Shown here in pieces: positions 1 through 7,395 of a stretch of 64,000 nucleotides of DNA. Below the pieces are notes generated by a model that searched no databases, was not told where the DNA came from, and worked only from the letters and a program-made list of their open reading frames with translations. Location of the stretch: contig NZ_KZ084326.1 of NCBI RefSeq assembly GCF_002093975.1, positions 248,001 through 312,000 on the forward strand, written 5' to 3'. Origin of the DNA: Thermoactinospora rubra (lineage in GTDB: Bacteria; Actinomycetota; Actinomycetes; Streptosporangiales; Streptosporangiaceae). The position numbers were made by a program, and so were the translations under genes. Each line of letters begins with the position of its first letter. The stretch's first letter is position 1.

Positions 1-470
1 GCGCCACCGTCTCGTGCATGGGCGCCGTCACGCGGGCGGCGCGGGCCGCGGGCGGGCGGACCATCGGCGTGATCCCGCAGACGCTGGTGGACATCGAGAT
101 CGCCGACCGCGACTCCGACGAGCTGATCGTCACGGCCGACATGCGGGAGCGCAAGGGGATCATGGACGCGCGCTCCGACGCCTTCCTGGTGCTGCCGGGC
201 GGCATCGGCACGCTGGAGGAGCTCTTCGAGATCTGGAGCTCCCGCGTGCTCGGCCTCCACGACCGGCCGCTGGTGGTCCTGGACCCGTGGGGCCTGTTCG
301 ACCCCCTGCGCAAGCTGATCGACGACCTCTACGAGAGCGGGTTCACGCGGGCCAACGTGTTCGACGCGATCTCGTGGACCTCCTCGGTGGACGAGGCGTT
401 CCACCTGCTGGAGAGCGGCACGGTGCACCTGGAGCCGAGCGCGGGGGAGGTCGGCGAGGCCGGGGGCTGA
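1..470 (+). CDS. LOG-family (TIGR00730) nucleotide phosphoribohydrolase, 5'-truncated
   Basis: The reading frame is already open at the left edge, so the true start lies outside the window. What remains is the C-terminal ~155 residues of a LOG-type Rossmann protein. The family signature PGGIGTLEE (PGGxGTxxE) is intact, with the preceding MRERKGIMDARSDAF segment typical of the fold. Family members release cytokinin bases or other nucleobases from riboside 5'-monophosphates in the cytosol. It is followed 5 bp later by the end of a converging small gene. The M. tuberculosis counterpart (Rv1205) also sits near the DivIVA-like and tag genes found here. The exact substrate cannot be told from sequence. 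Confidence 0.9.
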   Translation, partial: ATVSCMGAVTRAARAAGGRTIGVIPQTLVDIEIADRDSDELIVTADMRERKGIMDARSDAFLVLPGGIGTLEELFEIWSSRVLGLHDRPLVVLDPWGLFDPLRKLIDDLYESGFTRANVFDAISWTSSVDEAFHLLESGTVHLEPSAGEVGEAGG

Positions 471-475
471 GCGCG

Positions 476-757
476 TCAGGCCAGTCCGCGCCGCGCCAGC
501 GCCGGAGGGCGGCGACCGGCCAGGGAGTCGGTCATGTCCAGCGCCAGCCGTACCTCCTCGGCGTGCTCGGTCACGAACACCGCGGCGCCGTGCCAGCGGT
601 GCACGGCCGCGGCGGCGAGCGCGGCGTCGAGCTCGGCGGGCAGCACGACCAGCGGGGTCGCGCCGCGGGCGGCCAGCTCGGCCACGTCAGCGGGCGACCG
701 CGCGGGGGTCCAGGCGGGATCCACGGGTGCGCCGGGGCTGACGACTACGGGCCTCAT
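476..757 (-). CDS. Small protein resembling the C-terminus of dihydropteroate synthase
   Basis: This is a 93-residue frame starting at the ATG whose complement is at 755-757; longer frames upstream would overlap the divergent DivIVA-like gene. The last ~45 residues (WHGAAVFVTEHAEEVRLALDM ... RRPPALARRGLA, split here for length) resemble the final strand-helix and the TRGLA-type tail of actinobacterial FolP2-like dihydropteroate synthases. The catalytic pterin- and pABA-binding parts are absent. The neighbours (LOG, DivIVA-like, tag) are those of mycobacterial folP2 (Rv1207), so this may be what is left of that gene, or a non-catalytic partner. No enzymatic role is claimed. Confidence 0.6.
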   Translation of the reverse strand: MRPVVVSPGAPVDPAWTPARSPADVAELAARGATPLVVLPAELDAALAAAAVHRWHGAAVFVTEHAEEVRLALDMTDSLAGRRPPALARRGLA

Positions 758-785
758 GCGTCGATCGTACGAGTACGATTCCAGT

Positions 786-1502
786 GTGCTGGTCGTACTC
801 GCCATCGCCGCAGTGGCCGTGCTGGTGTGCGTCGTGCTGGTCTCGCTGGGCAAGGGCGGTGAGCTGACCGAGTTCCCGCCGGACGTGCCGCCGCTCAACC
901 TGCCCGAGCCGAGCCAGCTGTCGGCGGTGGACTTCATGGCGCTGCAGCTGCCGGTCAACCTCGTCGGCTACCACACGCAGTCGGTGGACGAGACGCTGCG
1001 GCGCGCCGCCAGCGCCATCAGCGCCCGCGACACCAGGATCGCCGTGCTGGAGCAGCGGGTCTCCGAGCTGCTGGCCAGCAGGCTGCAGGCCCGCCAGGAG
1101 GTGCACGCGGCCCCCGGCGCCGGCCTGCGCACGCAACACGAGCCGCGCCCGCCGGAGAGCGCGCTGGTGCTCGCCGAGACCGAGGCGGCGCCCGCGGCCA
1201 CGAGGCTCGACCCGTACGGCGAGGCGATCGTCCGGCCGCGCCTGCCCGCCGACGCCGAGGAGCCCGCCTCCCGGAAGCCTCGGGAGCGGGCGGACGACGA
1301 GGCGCCGAGCGACCACCTGGAGGAGGCGGACGGCAAGGCCGGCGACGGGAACGACGGCAGCACCGACAGCAAGGACTCGGACGGCACAGGCGCGGACGAG
1401 GCCGGCGAGCAGGGCAGGGCGGACGGCAGCGCCGACGGCAGGGACGACGGCAGGGACGACGACAGGGACGACGACAGGGACAAGGTGGACGAGCAGCGGT
1501 GA
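786..1502 (+). CDS. Membrane-anchored DivIVA-domain protein
   Basis: This 238-residue protein is read from GTG 786, chosen because the hydrophobic segment (residues ~1-20, VLVVLAIAAVAVLVCVVLV) then starts the protein; longer starts overlap the opposite small gene. A DivIVA-like helix (about residues 55-100, with SVDETLRRAASAISARDTR) predicts a coiled coil. The C-terminal ~100 residues are disordered and Asp/Glu/Arg-rich, ending in DDR repeats. It resembles Rv1209-type proteins, proposed to act in polar growth or division, but the role is not established. Its stop overlaps the GTG of tag (GTGA at 1499-1502), implying translational coupling. Confidence 0.8.
   Translation: MLVVLAIAAVAVLVCVVLVSLGKGGELTEFPPDVPPLNLPEPSQLSAVDFMALQLPVNLVGYHTQSVDETLRRAASAISARDTRIAVLEQRVSELLASRLQARQEVHAAPGAGLRTQHEPRPPESALVLAETEAAPAATRLDPYGEAIVRPRLPADAEEPASRKPRERADDEAPSDHLEEADGKAGDGNDGSTDSKDSDGTGADEAGEQGRADGSADGRDDGRDDDRDDDRDKVDEQR
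1434..1478 (+). repeat. 12-bp tandem repeat coding DDGR/DDDR
   Basis: Three near-identical 12-bp units (GACGACGRCAGG) at 1443-1478 follow a partial unit at 1434-1442. They encode the acidic/basic DDGR-DDDR tail of the DivIVA-like protein. Unit number could vary between strains without breaking the frame. Confidence 0.8.
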
Positions 1503-2041
1503 GCGAGGTCGTCCGCTGCGACTGGGGCGTCATGCCCCCGATCTACGTCGCCTACCACGACGAGGAGTGGGGCCGCCCGGTCCGCGGCGACGACCGCGTC
1601 TTCGAGCGCGTGACCCTGGAGGCCTTCCAGTCGGGCCTGTCCTGGCTGACGATCCTGCGCAAGCGCGAGAACTTCCGACGCGCTTTCGACGGCTTCTCCA
1701 TCCCCAAGGTGGCCGCCTACACCGAGCGCGACGTCGAGCGCCTGCTCGCCGACGAGGGGATCGTGCGCAACCGCGCCAAGATCCTCGCCGCGATCACCAA
1801 CGCCAGGGCCGCCCTCGACCTGCCCGGCGGCCTGTCGGACCTGGTCTGGCGCTACCACGACCCCGACGCGCCGGCGCCCAGGACCATGGCCGACGTCCCG
1901 GCGTCCACGCCCGCCTCCAAGGCGCTGGCCAAGGAGCTGAAGCGGCACGGCTTCGTCTTCGTCGGCCCGACCACCGCCTACGCGCTGATGCAGGCCATCG
2001 GCATCGTCAACGACCACATCGAGGGGTGCGTCGCCCGCTAG
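1499..2041 (+). CDS. tag: DNA-3-methyladenine glycosylase I
   Basis: This is a 180-residue Tag-family helix-hairpin-helix glycosylase that removes 3-methyladenine from alkylated DNA in base-excision repair. The N-terminal CDWG and YHDEEWG motifs and the C-terminal NDHIEGC motif are present. They supply the Tag zinc ligands C7, H20, H173 and C177, all intact. The length is normal for the family. The GTG start overlaps the upstream stop by 4 bp, so it is probably co-transcribed with the DivIVA-like gene, as in mycobacteria (Rv1209-Rv1210). Its TAG stop interlocks with the stop of the converging hydratase gene through a CTAG palindrome at 2038-2041. Confidence 0.95.
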   Translation: MSEVVRCDWGVMPPIYVAYHDEEWGRPVRGDDRVFERVTLEAFQSGLSWLTILRKRENFRRAFDGFSIPKVAAYTERDVERLLADEGIVRNRAKILAAITNARAALDLPGGLSDLVWRYHDPDAPAPRTMADVPASTPASKALAKELKRHGFVFVGPTTAYALMQAIGIVNDHIEGCVAR

Positions 2042-2814
2042 TGGCCCTTGAAGACCGGCGTCTGCTTGGCCAGGAAGGCCCGCGTGGCGTTGAGGTGGTC
2101 CTCGGTCGCGGCGCAGGCGTCCTGCAGCTCGGCCTCCATCGCCAGGGCCTCCTCCAGCGTGTGGGTGGCCGCGTAGTGCAGCGCCCGCCGGGTGGCCGCG
2201 TACGCCTTGGTCGGGCCCTGCGCCAGCCGTACGGCGAGCTCGTGGGCGGTCTTGAGCAGGTCCTCGGCGGGGACCACGCGCGTGACCACGCCCAGCTCCA
2301 GCGCCCGGGCGGCGTCCAGCTGCTCGCCCAGCAGCAGCATCTCGGCGGCGCGGGCCGGGCCGACCAGGCGCTGCAGCGTCCACGAGGCGCCGGAGTCGGG
2401 CGCGAGGCCGATCGCGGAGAACGCCATGGCGAAGCGCGCCTTCTCGGTGGCCACCCGCAGGTCACAGGCGAAGGCCAGGGAGGCGCCCGCGCCGGCCGCC
2501 ACGCCGTTCACCGCGGCGACGACGGGCTTGTCCATCGTGGTGATCAGCTCGACGATCGGGTTGTAGTGCACGCGGACCGTGTTGGCCAGGCCGCGCCCGT
2601 GCTCGAGGTTGTCGGCGTGCTCGCGCAGGTCCTGCCCGGCGCAGAACGCCTTGCCCGAGCCGGTCAGCAGCACCGCGCGGACCGACGGCTCGGTGGCCGC
2701 CCTGGCCAGGGCGTCGAGCAGGGCCTTCTTCATCGGCGCGGTGAGTGAGTTCATCGCCTCCGGGCGGTCCAGGGTGACGGTGGCGACGGCGTCGGCGACG
2801 TCATAGCGGATCAC
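2038..2814 (-). CDS. Enoyl-CoA hydratase/isomerase, PaaG-like
   Basis: This 258-residue crotonase-fold protein starts at GTG 2814, which overlaps the stop of the upstream PaaX gene (GTGA). The oxyanion-hole region reads GSGKAFCAGQDLREH and the second conserved glycine block NGVAAGAGASLAFACDL. The residue pattern around PDSGASWTLQRLVG (Asp where many hydratases have Glu) fits the PaaG group, which isomerises the ring-epoxide/oxepin in phenylacetyl-CoA degradation, as well as other isomerases. Pairing with PaaX supports a link to aromatic acyl-CoA catabolism. No other paa genes are in the window, so the pathway is inferred. Confidence 0.85.
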   Translation of the reverse strand: MIRYDVADAVATVTLDRPEAMNSLTAPMKKALLDALARAATEPSVRAVLLTGSGKAFCAGQDLREHADNLEHGRGLANTVRVHYNPIVELITTMDKPVVAAVNGVAAGAGASLAFACDLRVATEKARFAMAFSAIGLAPDSGASWTLQRLVGPARAAEMLLLGEQLDAARALELGVVTRVVPAEDLLKTAHELAVRLAQGPTKAYAATRRALHYAATHTLEEALAMEAELQDACAATEDHLNATRAFLAKQTPVFKGH

Positions 2815-3611
2815 TGCAGCTCCCTCTCTACGAAGGCGGCGGCGGCGGGCAGCAGGCGGGCCGCCTCGTGCTCGAAGTATGCCCGCGCCTTCTCGCCCGG
2901 CCACCCCGCCGGGAGCAGCTCGTGCGGCAGGCCGGGGTCACGAAACAGGAAGTTGCGCCACCCGTGGACCAGCCTGCTGCGGGTGGCGAACACCTCGTCG
3001 TCGGAGGCGTCCTCGGGCAGCGCGCCCACCAGCGCCTCGGCCTCGGCCAGCCACTGCTCGTAGGCCTGGCCGATCGACGCGAGGTCCCACGCCCGCGCCA
3101 CCAGCTCGCGCGGGTCGCCCTCCAGCTCGGCGTGGAAGCGGTCCACGCGCAGGCCGTCCAGCAGCCCCTCCAGCTCGGGGGAGGGGCGCGGACCCAGCCA
3201 CGTGGTGTCCGACAGCGGCGCGTACCCCAGGAAGGCCAGGTCGGAGCGGAGCCGCTCGCGGCGCGTCCGGTCGCGCACCGGCTGCAGGACGACCAGGTGC
3301 CACCGTCCCGACCAGGGCGGCGAGCCCGATCGGTAAATTCTCCGCGCGGCCTCGTCCAAGCGGGTAACGCCCTTGGCGGTCAGCGCGTAGCCGGGCCCCT
3401 GGGGCAGCCGGACGGGGGTCAGCCAGCCCTGCCTGACCATGCGCGAAACCGCCGTGCGCACGGCGGGTGCGGCGATGTCGAGGGGAGCCAGCAGCCGCAC
3501 GAGCGCGGCCACCGAGGCTCGCCCGCCACGGGACCGCAGATGGTCTCCGTAGAGGTCGAACAGCGCGCTGCGTGCGTTCACGAAGACCAGTTTGTATGCC
3601 TTCGCGACCAT
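2811..3611 (-). CDS. paaX: PaaX-family transcriptional repressor
   Basis: This protein of about 266 residues starts at ATG 3611; GTG 3581 is an alternative that gives a more typical short N-terminus (ARSALFDLYGDHL). An N-terminal winged helix (about residues 10-95, including AVRTAVSRMVRQGWL) is followed by a PaaX central domain (WHLVVLQPVRDRTRRERLRS, LGYAPLSDTTWLGPRP) and a helical C-terminal domain (WRNFLFRDPGLPHELLP). PaaX repressors bind phenylacetyl-CoA as inducer. The gene is translationally coupled to the PaaG-like gene. No ribosome binding site clearly decides the start. Confidence 0.88.
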   Translation of the reverse strand: MVAKAYKLVFVNARSALFDLYGDHLRSRGGRASVAALVRLLAPLDIAAPAVRTAVSRMVRQGWLTPVRLPQGPGYALTAKGVTRLDEAARRIYRSGSPPWSGRWHLVVLQPVRDRTRRERLRSDLAFLGYAPLSDTTWLGPRPSPELEGLLDGLRVDRFHAELEGDPRELVARAWDLASIGQAYEQWLAEAEALVGALPEDASDDEVFATRSRLVHGWRNFLFRDPGLPHELLPAGWPGEKARAYFEHEAARLLPAAAAFVERELQ

Positions 3612-3761
3612 CGACAACGCATTCTGGGAGGAGATCGTTACCCATCAGGGCCCTGGATGCGGGAGAATAGGACATCACAGAAGACGTGAATGCGTCGGGC
3701 ACCGACCCGGGAGGCCGGCATGACCGGTCCGCGGTGGCCCCAGGCAGGAAGGGATGCACGC

Positions 3762-3932
3762 ATGGCGGCGATGAAGCCGCGGACCGGCGACGGTCCGCTC
3801 GAGGTCACCAAGGAAGGGCGCGGCATTGTCATGCGCGTTCCGCTGGAGGGTGGCGGTCGGCTCGTCGTGGAGATCTCGGCGGACGAGGCAAAGGCGCTGG
3901 GTGAGGCGCTGAAGAACGTCGTCGGCGGCTAG
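3762..3932 (+). CDS. DUF3117 protein (Rv1211-like)
   Basis: This is a 56-residue protein starting MAAMKPRTGDGPLEV and ending EALKNVVGG, an actinobacterial DUF3117 member of normal length. The start ATG 3762 is preceded by AGGAAGGG. The family is nearly universal in Actinobacteria; the M. tuberculosis member (Rv1211) was described as calmodulin-like, but no EF-hand loop is visible here and the function is unknown. It lies between the PaaX block and pepA. Confidence 0.85.
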   Translation: MAAMKPRTGDGPLEVTKEGRGIVMRVPLEGGGRLVVEISADEAKALGEALKNVVGG

Positions 3933-3950
3933 CCCACGATCAGCCTCAGC

Positions 3951-5357
3951 ATGCCTATCGAGACCAGCGTGTCCGTGGCCGCCGCGGCGCCAGCCGACGC
4001 CGAGCTGCTCGCGGTGCCCTACACCAGCGAGCTGCGCCCCGACGTCGAAGACCTGCCGTTGCCGCCGGCCGACCTGCTCGCTCACTACGAAGCCAAGGGC
4101 GAGGCCGGCGAGATCGTCGAGGTGCCCGTCGCGCGAGAAGCGGGCGTCGGCAGGATCCTGCTGTACGGCGTGGGCGACGGCTCCCCGAAGGCGCTGCGCC
4201 GGGCGGCCGCGGCGCTGGTCCGACGGGTGAAGGGCCGCCGGTCCCTGACCGTCGTGCTGCCCGAGGGCGACGCGGCCGCCTTCGCCGAGGCCGCGCTGCT
4301 GGCGGCCTACCACTTCAAGATCGGGTCCGCGGAGGGCAAGAAGCCCGTGCGCGAGCTGACGTTCGCCGGGGCGGCGCACGACGCCGTGCGCCGAGGCGAG
4401 ACCGTCGCCCGCGCGGTCGCCCTGGCCCGCGACCTGGCCAACACCCCCTCGTCGGTGAAGACCCCCGCCTGGCTCGCCGACCGGGCCGCCGAGCAGGGGC
4501 TGCCCGTCCGCGTGTGGGACGAGGAGGCGCTGCAGGCCGAGGGCTTCGGCGGCATCGTGGCCGTGGGCCGCGGCTCGGCCAGGCCGCCCCGGCTCATCCA
4601 GCTGTCCTACGAGCCCGGCTCCTACGACAAGCACGTGGTGCTGGTCGGCAAGGGCATCACCTTCGACTCGGGCGGCCTGTCCCTCAAGCCGACCGACAAC
4701 ATGAAGTTCCAGAAGACCGACATGGCGGGCGGCGCCGTCGTCATCGCGGTCATGGGCGCGCTCGCCCGGCTGGGCGCCCGGGTCCGGGTGACCGGCCTCG
4801 TCGCCGCCGCCGAGAACATGCCCTCCGGTACGGCGCAGCGGCCCAGCGACGTCATCAGGATCTACGGCGGCAAGACCGTCGAGGTGCTCAACACCGACGC
4901 CGAGGGACGGCTCGTGCTGGCCGACGCCATGGCCTACGCCGACGCCCGGCTCGATCCCGACGCGATCGTCGACATCGCCACGCTGACCGGAGCCATCACG
5001 GTCGCGCTGGGGCGCAACGTCGGAGCCGTCTACTCCACCGACGACGTGCTGGCCAAGGAGCTCATCGAGTCCGGCGCGGCCAGCGACGACCGGCTGTGGC
5101 GCATGCCGCTGATCGAGGACTACACGCCGGCGCTGGAGTCGTCGATCGCCGACCTGGCCAACGTCGAGCAGGGCGCGAGGTTCGGGGCGGGGTCCATCAC
5201 GGCCGCGCTGTTCCTGCGGGAGTTCGCGGGCGGGCGGCCCTGGGCGCATCTCGACATCGCGGGTGTCGGGCGCAGCACGGTCGACGAGGGCGTGCTGTCG
5301 AAGGGGGCGACCGGGTTCGGGGTGCGGTTGCTGCTCGACTGGCTCAGCCGTACCTGA
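3951..5357 (+). CDS. pepA: Leucyl (cytosol) aminopeptidase, M17 family
   Basis: This 468-residue protein consists of a less conserved N-terminal domain and a C-terminal catalytic domain. The M17 signature NTDAEGRLVLADAM is present, as are the metal/catalytic blocks VGKGITFDSGGLSLKP and KTDMAGGAVV. Hexameric M17 enzymes remove N-terminal residues, preferably leucine, with two metal ions in the cytosol. The gene starts 18 bp after DUF3117 and may be co-transcribed with it. Length and motifs are normal. Confidence 0.95.
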   Translation: MPIETSVSVAAAAPADAELLAVPYTSELRPDVEDLPLPPADLLAHYEAKGEAGEIVEVPVAREAGVGRILLYGVGDGSPKALRRAAAALVRRVKGRRSLTVVLPEGDAAAFAEAALLAAYHFKIGSAEGKKPVRELTFAGAAHDAVRRGETVARAVALARDLANTPSSVKTPAWLADRAAEQGLPVRVWDEEALQAEGFGGIVAVGRGSARPPRLIQLSYEPGSYDKHVVLVGKGITFDSGGLSLKPTDNMKFQKTDMAGGAVVIAVMGALARLGARVRVTGLVAAAENMPSGTAQRPSDVIRIYGGKTVEVLNTDAEGRLVLADAMAYADARLDPDAIVDIATLTGAITVALGRNVGAVYSTDDVLAKELIESGAASDDRLWRMPLIEDYTPALESSIADLANVEQGARFGAGSITAALFLREFAGGRPWAHLDIAGVGRSTVDEGVLSKGATGFGVRLLLDWLSRT

Positions 5358-5375
5358 CCCTCCGTCGGGAGGCGA

Positions 5376-6014
5376 TCAGGAGGCGATCTTGACGGCGGCG
5401 AGCAGGCCGTCGCCCACCGGCAGCAGCACCGGGCGCAGCCGCTCGTCGGCCTGCACCAGCTTGCCCAGCTCGCGCACCGCCACCGTGTCGGGGTCGCGCT
5501 GGGTGGGGTCGGCCACGCGGTGGTGCCACAGCGCGTTGTCGAAGGCGACCACGCCGCCCACACGCAGCAGCCGGATCGCCTCGCTGAGGTAGTCGGCGTA
5601 CTCCTGCTTGGCCGCGTCGGCGAAGACCAGGTCGTAGCCGCCGTCCGACAGGCGCGGCAGCACGTCCAGGGCGCGGCCCGTGATCAGCCGGATCCGGCTG
5701 CCGGAAAAGCCCGCCTCGGCGAAGGCCTGCTTGGCCAGGCGCTGGTGCTCCAGCTCGATGTCCACGCTCGTCAGCGTCCCGTCGGGGCGCATGCCGCGCA
5801 GCAGCCAAAGCCCGGAGACGCCGCAGCCCGTGCCGATCTCCACCACCGCCCTGGCGTTGACGGCGGTGGCGATGAAGCACAGCGCCGCGCCACCGCCCGG
5901 AAGGATCGGCACGGCGCCCATCTCCAGGCCGCGCTGCCGGGCCGCGCGCAGAATGTCGTCCTCCGCTACGAACGACTCCGCATAGGCCAAAGTGGCCTCT
6001 ACCGGGCTGGTCAT
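5376..6014 (-). CDS. SAM-dependent O-methyltransferase (Rv1220c-like)
   Basis: This 212-residue class I methyltransferase belongs to the caffeoyl-CoA O-methyltransferase/COMT-like family. Motif I reads VVEIGTGCGVSGLWLL, the SAM-binding acid is in VDIELEHQRLA, and YDLVFADAAKQEYADYL follows. Its natural substrate is not known. It is divergent from sigE, sharing the 160-bp region that carries the ECF-type promoter, exactly as Rv1220c and sigE lie in M. tuberculosis. Start ATG 6014 is preceded by a GGAGG-type site. Confidence 0.9.
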   Translation of the reverse strand: MTSPVEATLAYAESFVAEDDILRAARQRGLEMGAVPILPGGGAALCFIATAVNARAVVEIGTGCGVSGLWLLRGMRPDGTLTSVDIELEHQRLAKQAFAEAGFSGSRIRLITGRALDVLPRLSDGGYDLVFADAAKQEYADYLSEAIRLLRVGGVVAFDNALWHHRVADPTQRDPDTVAVRELGKLVQADERLRPVLLPVGDGLLAAVKIAS

Positions 6015-6080
6015 CGGCCTCCTCCCTCCGTTTGGGGCGTTTAATCACCGATCGCAGCCTAGGGGAGACGCGCCGGGACG

Positions 6081-6107
6081 GGAACTCACGTACGCCTCGC
6101 GGCGTTG
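6081..6107 (+). promoter_or_regulatory. Candidate ECF-sigma (SigE-type) promoter upstream of sigE
   Basis: GGAAC at 6081-6085 and CGTTG at 6103-6107, separated by 17 bp, match the -35 (GGAAC) and -10 (sGTT) elements recognised by SigE/SigH-class ECF factors. The pair lies about 67 bp upstream of the first sigE start codon, consistent with positive autoregulation known for this sigma factor class. Confidence 0.55.
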
Positions 6108-6173
6108 CAGGTTTAAACGGGCTTTGCCGGTCCTCAAGGCGGCAGTGCGCACGAAGGGACGAAACCAGGCACT

Positions 6174-6788
6174 ATGGCGGTAGCGGTGGTCCCAGAGAGA
6201 GGAGTGCTGGTGGACGCGAGCGACCACCAGGTGTCCGAGTGGACTCCTCCTACCTGGGAGGAGGTCGTGCGTGAGCATTCCGCGCGCGTATACCGATTGG
6301 CCTACCGGCTGACCGGCAACGTCCACGACGCGGAGGACCTCACCCAGGAGGTCTTCGTCCGGGTCTTCAGGTCGTTGTCGAGCTACCAGCCGGGCACGTT
6401 CGAGGGCTGGCTGCACAGGATCACGACGAACCTGTTCCTCGACATGGCGCGGCGCAGGCAGCGCATCCGGTTCGAGGGACTGGCCGACGACGCGGCCGAG
6501 CGGCTGCGCGGGCGTGAGCCCTCGCCGGCCCAGGCGTTCGACGACGCGCACCTCGAGCCGGACATCCAGGCCGCGCTCGACGCGCTCGCTCCGGAGTTCC
6601 GCGCCGCGGTGGTGTTGTGCGACATCGAGGGCCTGTCTTATGAGGAGATCGCGGCCACGCTCGGCGTGAAGCTGGGCACGGTCCGCAGCAGGATCCACCG
6701 TGGCAGGGCGCAACTGCGGGAGGCGCTGGAGCACCGCGCGCCCCGCCATCTCCCCCCGCCAATCGGAACTCGTGGGGAGGAAGTCTGA
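6174..6788 (+). CDS. sigE: ECF RNA polymerase sigma factor SigE
   Basis: This is a 204-residue ECF sigma factor. Region 2 ([32 protein letters not shown] ... [16 protein letters not shown], quoted in parts) and region 4 ([25 protein letters not shown]) closely resemble mycobacterial SigE. It should direct the response to envelope and oxidative stress. ATG 6174 has a weak ribosome site; GTG 6210 lies 7 bp after GAGAGAGG and may be the real start, which would shorten the N-terminus by 12 residues. It is followed by an anti-sigma gene, htrA and tatB, as in Rv1221-Rv1224. Confidence 0.95.
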   Translation: MAVAVVPERGVLVDASDHQVSEWTPPTWEEVVREHSARVYRLAYRLTGNVHDAEDLTQEVFVRVFRSLSSYQPGTFEGWLHRITTNLFLDMARRRQRIRFEGLADDAAERLRGREPSPAQAFDDAHLEPDIQAALDALAPEFRAAVVLCDIEGLSYEEIAATLGVKLGTVRSRIHRGRAQLREALEHRAPRHLPPPIGTRGEEV

Positions 6789-6789
6789 A

Positions 6790-7284
6790 ATGTCGCATCT
6801 TGGAGAGAACGTTTCAGCTCTGGTCGACGGTGAGCTGAGCCATGTCGAGCGCGAACGCGCGCTCGCCCATCTGACCTTCTGCGCTGACTGCCGCCGTGAA
6901 GTCGAGTCGATGCGGGCGCTGAAGTCGCGCCTGCGCTCGCTCGACGGTCCACCGACGCCGGCCGACCTGACGATGTCCTTGCTGCGCATGGGTGAGCCCG
7001 GCGGGCCGCTGCCCCCGAGGGAGCGCCCTTTTCCGGCACGCACCTTCGGTGGGGTGCCGCTGCCCGGGCCGCGGAGCATCGGCCCCCTGGCCCCGGTGGA
7101 CAACCGCCCGCGCCGCGACTCGGGAGCCGGCTCTGGCCCTGGGCGTAGGCGCCGCCGTACCTATGTCGCGGTCGGTGTCGTGTCCGCCGCGGTCGCCATC
7201 GGCACCTTCTTCGCCACGGTCGGCAATCCCGACCCCACGCCTCCGCCCGCCGACCTGCAGGTGCACAAGACGAGCGTGCCGTAG
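6790..7284 (+). CDS. rseA: Zinc-binding anti-sigma factor (RseA-like)
   Basis: This 164-residue protein starts 1 bp after the sigE stop. The N-terminus carries the ZAS zinc motif H-x3-C-x2-C (HLTFCADC, near residue 30), preceded by the usual helix (SALVDGELSHVERERA). Such domains sequester the cognate sigma factor and release it on oxidation or proteolysis. A Pro/Gly-rich linker leads to one hydrophobic segment (YVAVGVVSAAVAIGTFFAT, ~residues 127-145), so it is probably membrane-bound, with a short extracytoplasmic tail. Mycobacterial RseA lacks a clear transmembrane helix, a difference worth noting. Confidence 0.88.
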   Translation: MSHLGENVSALVDGELSHVERERALAHLTFCADCRREVESMRALKSRLRSLDGPPTPADLTMSLLRMGEPGGPLPPRERPFPARTFGGVPLPGPRSIGPLAPVDNRPRRDSGAGSGPGRRRRRTYVAVGVVSAAVAIGTFFATVGNPDPTPPPADLQVHKTSVP

Positions 7285-7395
7285 GCAGGCCCTGGCTCAG
7301 CCAGCATGCCCAGGGGCATACGATCGGTTTACGTCTCCCGTATGTCCCGGGCGTCAAGATTGGCTGTGGCCGAGCAAGGAGTGGTGAGGACCTAC

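Noticed and set aside
1434..1478. Short tandem repeat considered as a CRISPR remnant
   Set aside because: No spacers; it is a coding repeat for DDGR/DDDR.
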